DNA from: Sapria himalayana
Taxonomy: Eukaryota; Streptophyta; Magnoliopsida; Malpighiales; Rafflesiaceae
Reading direction: 5' to 3'
Assembly (NCBI GenBank): GCA_029783825.1
Contig: JAREIK010001333.1
Span: forward strand, 131,590-195,589
DNA length: 64,000 nucleotides
Shown piece after piece: positions 61,650-64,000 of this stretch. The notes beneath the pieces were generated by a model. That model worked only from the letters and a program-made list of their open reading frames with translations, had not been told where the DNA came from and did not search any database. Made by a program: the position numbers and the translations under genes. Each line of letters opens with the position of its first letter. The stretch's first letter is position 1.

Positions 61650-62290
61650 ATCTAGTCAATCCCAAAAAAACTATGTATCTCAAAAACTGACATTAGTCAC
61701 TCCTAATTCATAACTACCTTGAATGTTTCATAGTCCACACTAAGATACCAGTAGCCAATTCTATGTGTCCTAAAAATTTTTACTTCTGTCACCCAAAAGT
61801 CATATTTACTAAATTTGACATATAAATTATGTTCTCTCAAAGTTTGGAGAACAACTTTTAGATGATCTTCATGCTCTATCTTGGAAATATTCTATGCATA
61901 AGATCAATAAATGATGTTATCATGTTCATTAATCTAAAAGGCATTACTATAATCTTAAAAAGTTTATATCACATTCTAAATATTGTATTAGAGATGTGAG
62001 CCTTCCTAAATCTCAATTATTGATTTTTGGTATGATCTATTTTGAAAAAGATTCGTGATCATTTAATTGGTCAAACAAATAATTAATCATTGGTAATGTA
62101 TACTTATTCTTTATCATAGTCTTATTCAACTGTTAATAATAAAAGCATAGTCAGGAGATCTTATCCTTCTTCTTTGTAAATAGAACTAGAGCACCCTATG
62201 GTGAAGTGCTCAGTTTAATGAAATCCTTGTCTAATAAATCTTGTACATAGACCTTGCGTTCCTATAATTCCACCAATACCATATTATGTG
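61650..62290 (-). pseudogene. gypsy reverse transcriptase relic
   Basis: Minus-strand frames give VYVQDLLDKDFIKLSTSPxG and ALVLFTKKKDKIS, then LNKTMIKNKYTLPMINYLFD and QLNDHESFSK. Further on come FIDL in place of the catalytic (Y/F)VDDI aspartate pair, EHEDHLKVVLQTLREHNLYV and KFSKYDFW, and FLGHI. All are recognisable gypsy RT blocks. The catalytic block is disrupted and several stops are present. Confidence 0.87.
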
Positions 62291-62559
62291 GAGTCATAGA
62301 AATGACTGATGTACCAGTGTGTAATTCAATACTAAAGTCTACATCTCTCTGCTAGATAATCCCAGTAGTTCATGTAAAAAAATATTCTCATATTCACAAA
62401 TTATCAAAGGAAGATCAATATTCGATGTACCCTCATCTTTCAAGGTGAGGCATGTCAACCAACCCATCAGTTGTCTAAGCTATCGAGAATCGTATATAGT
62501 TTGGGTTAAGCATCATGCTTATCGCCCTAAAATATAACAAATATATTATCAGGTGTATA

Positions 62560-62830
62560 GGCAATAATTCACATAAAATTACAATTAATAATGACTTAAT
62601 GTGCTATCAACCAGTCCATTCCAAGAATTATATCAAAATCTTACATGTCCATGAACCTGATGTCTTCTATGAGAATAATCCCTAAGATTTAAAATTCACA
62701 ATCTAGATATATCTGACTAATTTTTACCTTAGTCCCCAATGGAGAAGTCGAATGCAATGGCTCATCCATGTTTTTAACCTCTATTCCAAATTTTTAAAGA
62801 TGTAATATTGAAATAATTGAATATGATACA
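62560..62830 (-). pseudogene. gypsy protease C-terminal relic
   Basis: Minus-strand text DFDIILGMDWLIAH matches the (Y/F)DVILGMDWL block that follows the gypsy protease active site. Upstream, LFDFGVSYSIIS corresponds to the D(S/T)GA(S/T)HSFIS active site, with the motif degraded to DFGVSYSF-like text and the order preserved. Confidence 0.8.
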
Positions 62831-63149
62831 CCAAAATCAAATAAAATTATTATTCATATATAAAAAGGCAAGAAAATACCTTGTATTACTAACTGACTTG
62901 CCCTCTCCATGTGTGGTGTAATGGCATAGACACGTCTTTGGGTCCTCAAAACCTCAGACTGTGGGCCCTCTCCTCGACTCCGACACATACCTTGGCCACT
63001 CTAGTCTGCCTATGAAGTTGGAAGTATCTATGAAGTACCTCGAGATTTCACCTGATTTCCTTGAACCATACTAGAGAAATGAGAAATAAATCATGTATGC
63101 ATATTTGCCACGGATGTTTGAGACTGTGATATCTCATAATTTTGGGATC

Positions 63150-63600
63150 TTGGCTGTAGTGACACTATCATTTCCAATGTCCAGGTTGATATTAGTGAAA
63201 AAAATTCACGGTCCAATTAGGCTTGAACTCCTAGTCTAGCCTTGGCATTGATAACTATGACATTGTCCCTGAAATCCTAATGAAATAAATGGTCTCCGTC
63301 ACTTTCCAAAAAAATTTTGACTCTCTTTTCTATTCCCACTAGCACTCTCACTCACCTCTCAAATATACCATGTATCATTAACTTCTCACTCGATAGATAA
63401 AATTATCTTAACAATGGAATCCATATCTTGGATGAGAAATCTAACAATCTTGCCCTAGATAGACAATTTTAATCCATTTGCAAATTTCAAAAGCATAGCT
63501 GCATTAGTGGCCACATAATCATCCTCAATGCCAACTCTATGAATTTAGCCACTTAGTCAAGCAATATCATATTTCCTTGTCTAAGTTCTAAGAATTCCTG
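63150..63600 (-). pseudogene. gypsy gag relic
   Basis: EFLELRQGNMILLD followed by VAKFIELA matches the gag core EFL.L.QG..SV.EY...F..LA. Stops follow within a few codons. The N-terminal part of gag is not found because the CTT-rich tract begins immediately beyond 63626. Confidence 0.7.
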
Positions 63601-63626
63601 GGCCACTAAGTGGCCACATAATCAAT

Positions 63627-64000
63627 ATTTCTTCTTCTTCTTCTTCATATCTTTCTTCTTCTTCTTTTCTTTCTTCTTTTCTTCTTCTTCATCTTCTATT
63701 TTTTTCTTAATCTTCTCTTTCTTGTTCTTCTTTTTCTTCTTCTTCTTCTTCTCTTTCTTCTACTTCTTTTTTGAATCTTCTTTTTCTTGTTGTTTGTTCT
63801 TCTTCTTCTTCTTCTTCTCTTTTTACTTATTCTTCTTCTTTTTCATCTCTTTCTTCTTATTTTATTATTATTCTTCTTCTATTTTGTCTTTTTGTTCTTA
63901 TTATCTTTCTTCTACTTCTTCTTCTTCTCATTCTTCTTCTTCTTCTATTTCTTCTTCTTCTTCTACTTTTTCCTTCTTCTTCTTCTATTGTTCTTCTCTT
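63627..64000 (+). repeat. CTT-rich polypyrimidine tract
   Basis: Mostly TTC/CTT triplets with scattered TTTTC and occasional A. It reaches the right edge of the window. Same strand polarity as the tracts at 1-2140, 3586-4365 and 33515-33715. It interrupts the gypsy gag region. Confidence 0.95.

Larger units (their letters stand above)
60300..63626 (-). mobile_element. Decayed Ty3/gypsy retrotransposon
   Basis: Minus-strand similarities follow the gypsy order from high to low coordinates: gag (about 63600-63150), zinc-knuckle zone, aspartic protease (about 62830-62560), reverse transcriptase (about 62290-61650), RNase H (about 61560-61150), and integrase (60991-60310). All frames contain several stops and frameshifts. 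Integrase ends after the core, at an FHPQ-type motif, and no chromodomain or LTR was found. At the other end gag runs directly into a CTT-rich tract. The domain order and motifs match the chromovirus-like plant gypsy lineage, but lineage assignment is an inference. Confidence 0.88.

Overview
The window looks like nuclear DNA of a flowering plant, from a gene-poor, heterochromatin-like, transposon-graveyard region. The evidence is the decayed Ty1/copia, Ty3/gypsy, LINE and CACTA proteins, the hAT-type terminal inverted repeats, an intron-containing fragment of a plant Enhancer-of-Polycomb-like gene, and a plastid-type tRNA-Gln relic. The DNA is AT-rich throughout and I found no intact protein-coding gene. 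Almost every recognisable coding stretch is broken by stops and frameshifts, and where I can compare with a known sequence many changes look like C-to-T or G-to-A decay. I cannot name the species. The long polypyrimidine tracts remind me of palm genomes, but that is only a guess.

Layout. 1-2140: a long C/T-rich tract with minisatellites, ending in a run of 20 C. 2145-7780: an interval bounded by hAT-like inverted ends, holding a second C/T-rich tract (about 3586-4365), AT-rich DNA, and about 3.5 copies of a ~555-bp AT-rich tandem repeat (about 5700-7722). 7812-8780: fragments of an Enhancer-of-Polycomb-like gene. 9080-9450: the subterminal repeats and terminus of a CACTA element, abutting a decayed minus-strand copia element (9451 to about 12060). 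13170-14216: the 3' end of a LINE with its A-tail.

17150-30750 is a mosaic of mutually related repeat blocks in both orientations. It includes two long direct copies, an inverted copy, an 889-bp tandem duplication and a 56-bp tandem duplication. A second dispersed block occurs at 23270-23870 and 30990-31530. 31540-33500 is probably more retroelement debris, followed by another C/T-rich tract.

34000-60300 differs in texture: no retroelement proteins, many short fragments reading like plant mitochondrial intergenic DNA, and one plastid-like trnQ(UUG) relic at 49106-49175. I read it, with moderate to low confidence, as an old organelle-derived insertion (NUMT/NUPT). It is interrupted by two related copia-type LTRs (34295-34645, 48202-48788) and by a non-autonomous hAT element with a decayed 8-bp target duplication (54949-56007). 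60300-63620 is a minus-strand Ty3/gypsy relic with gag, protease, RT, RNase H and integrase remnants in order. Its gag end runs into a CTT-rich tract that reaches the window edge.

Nothing here looks like an undescribed functional system. The interest is structural: the TIR-bounded satellite, the mixed-orientation repeat mosaic, the captured or relic gene fragment beside a CACTA end, and the recurring strand-consistent pyrimidine tracts.
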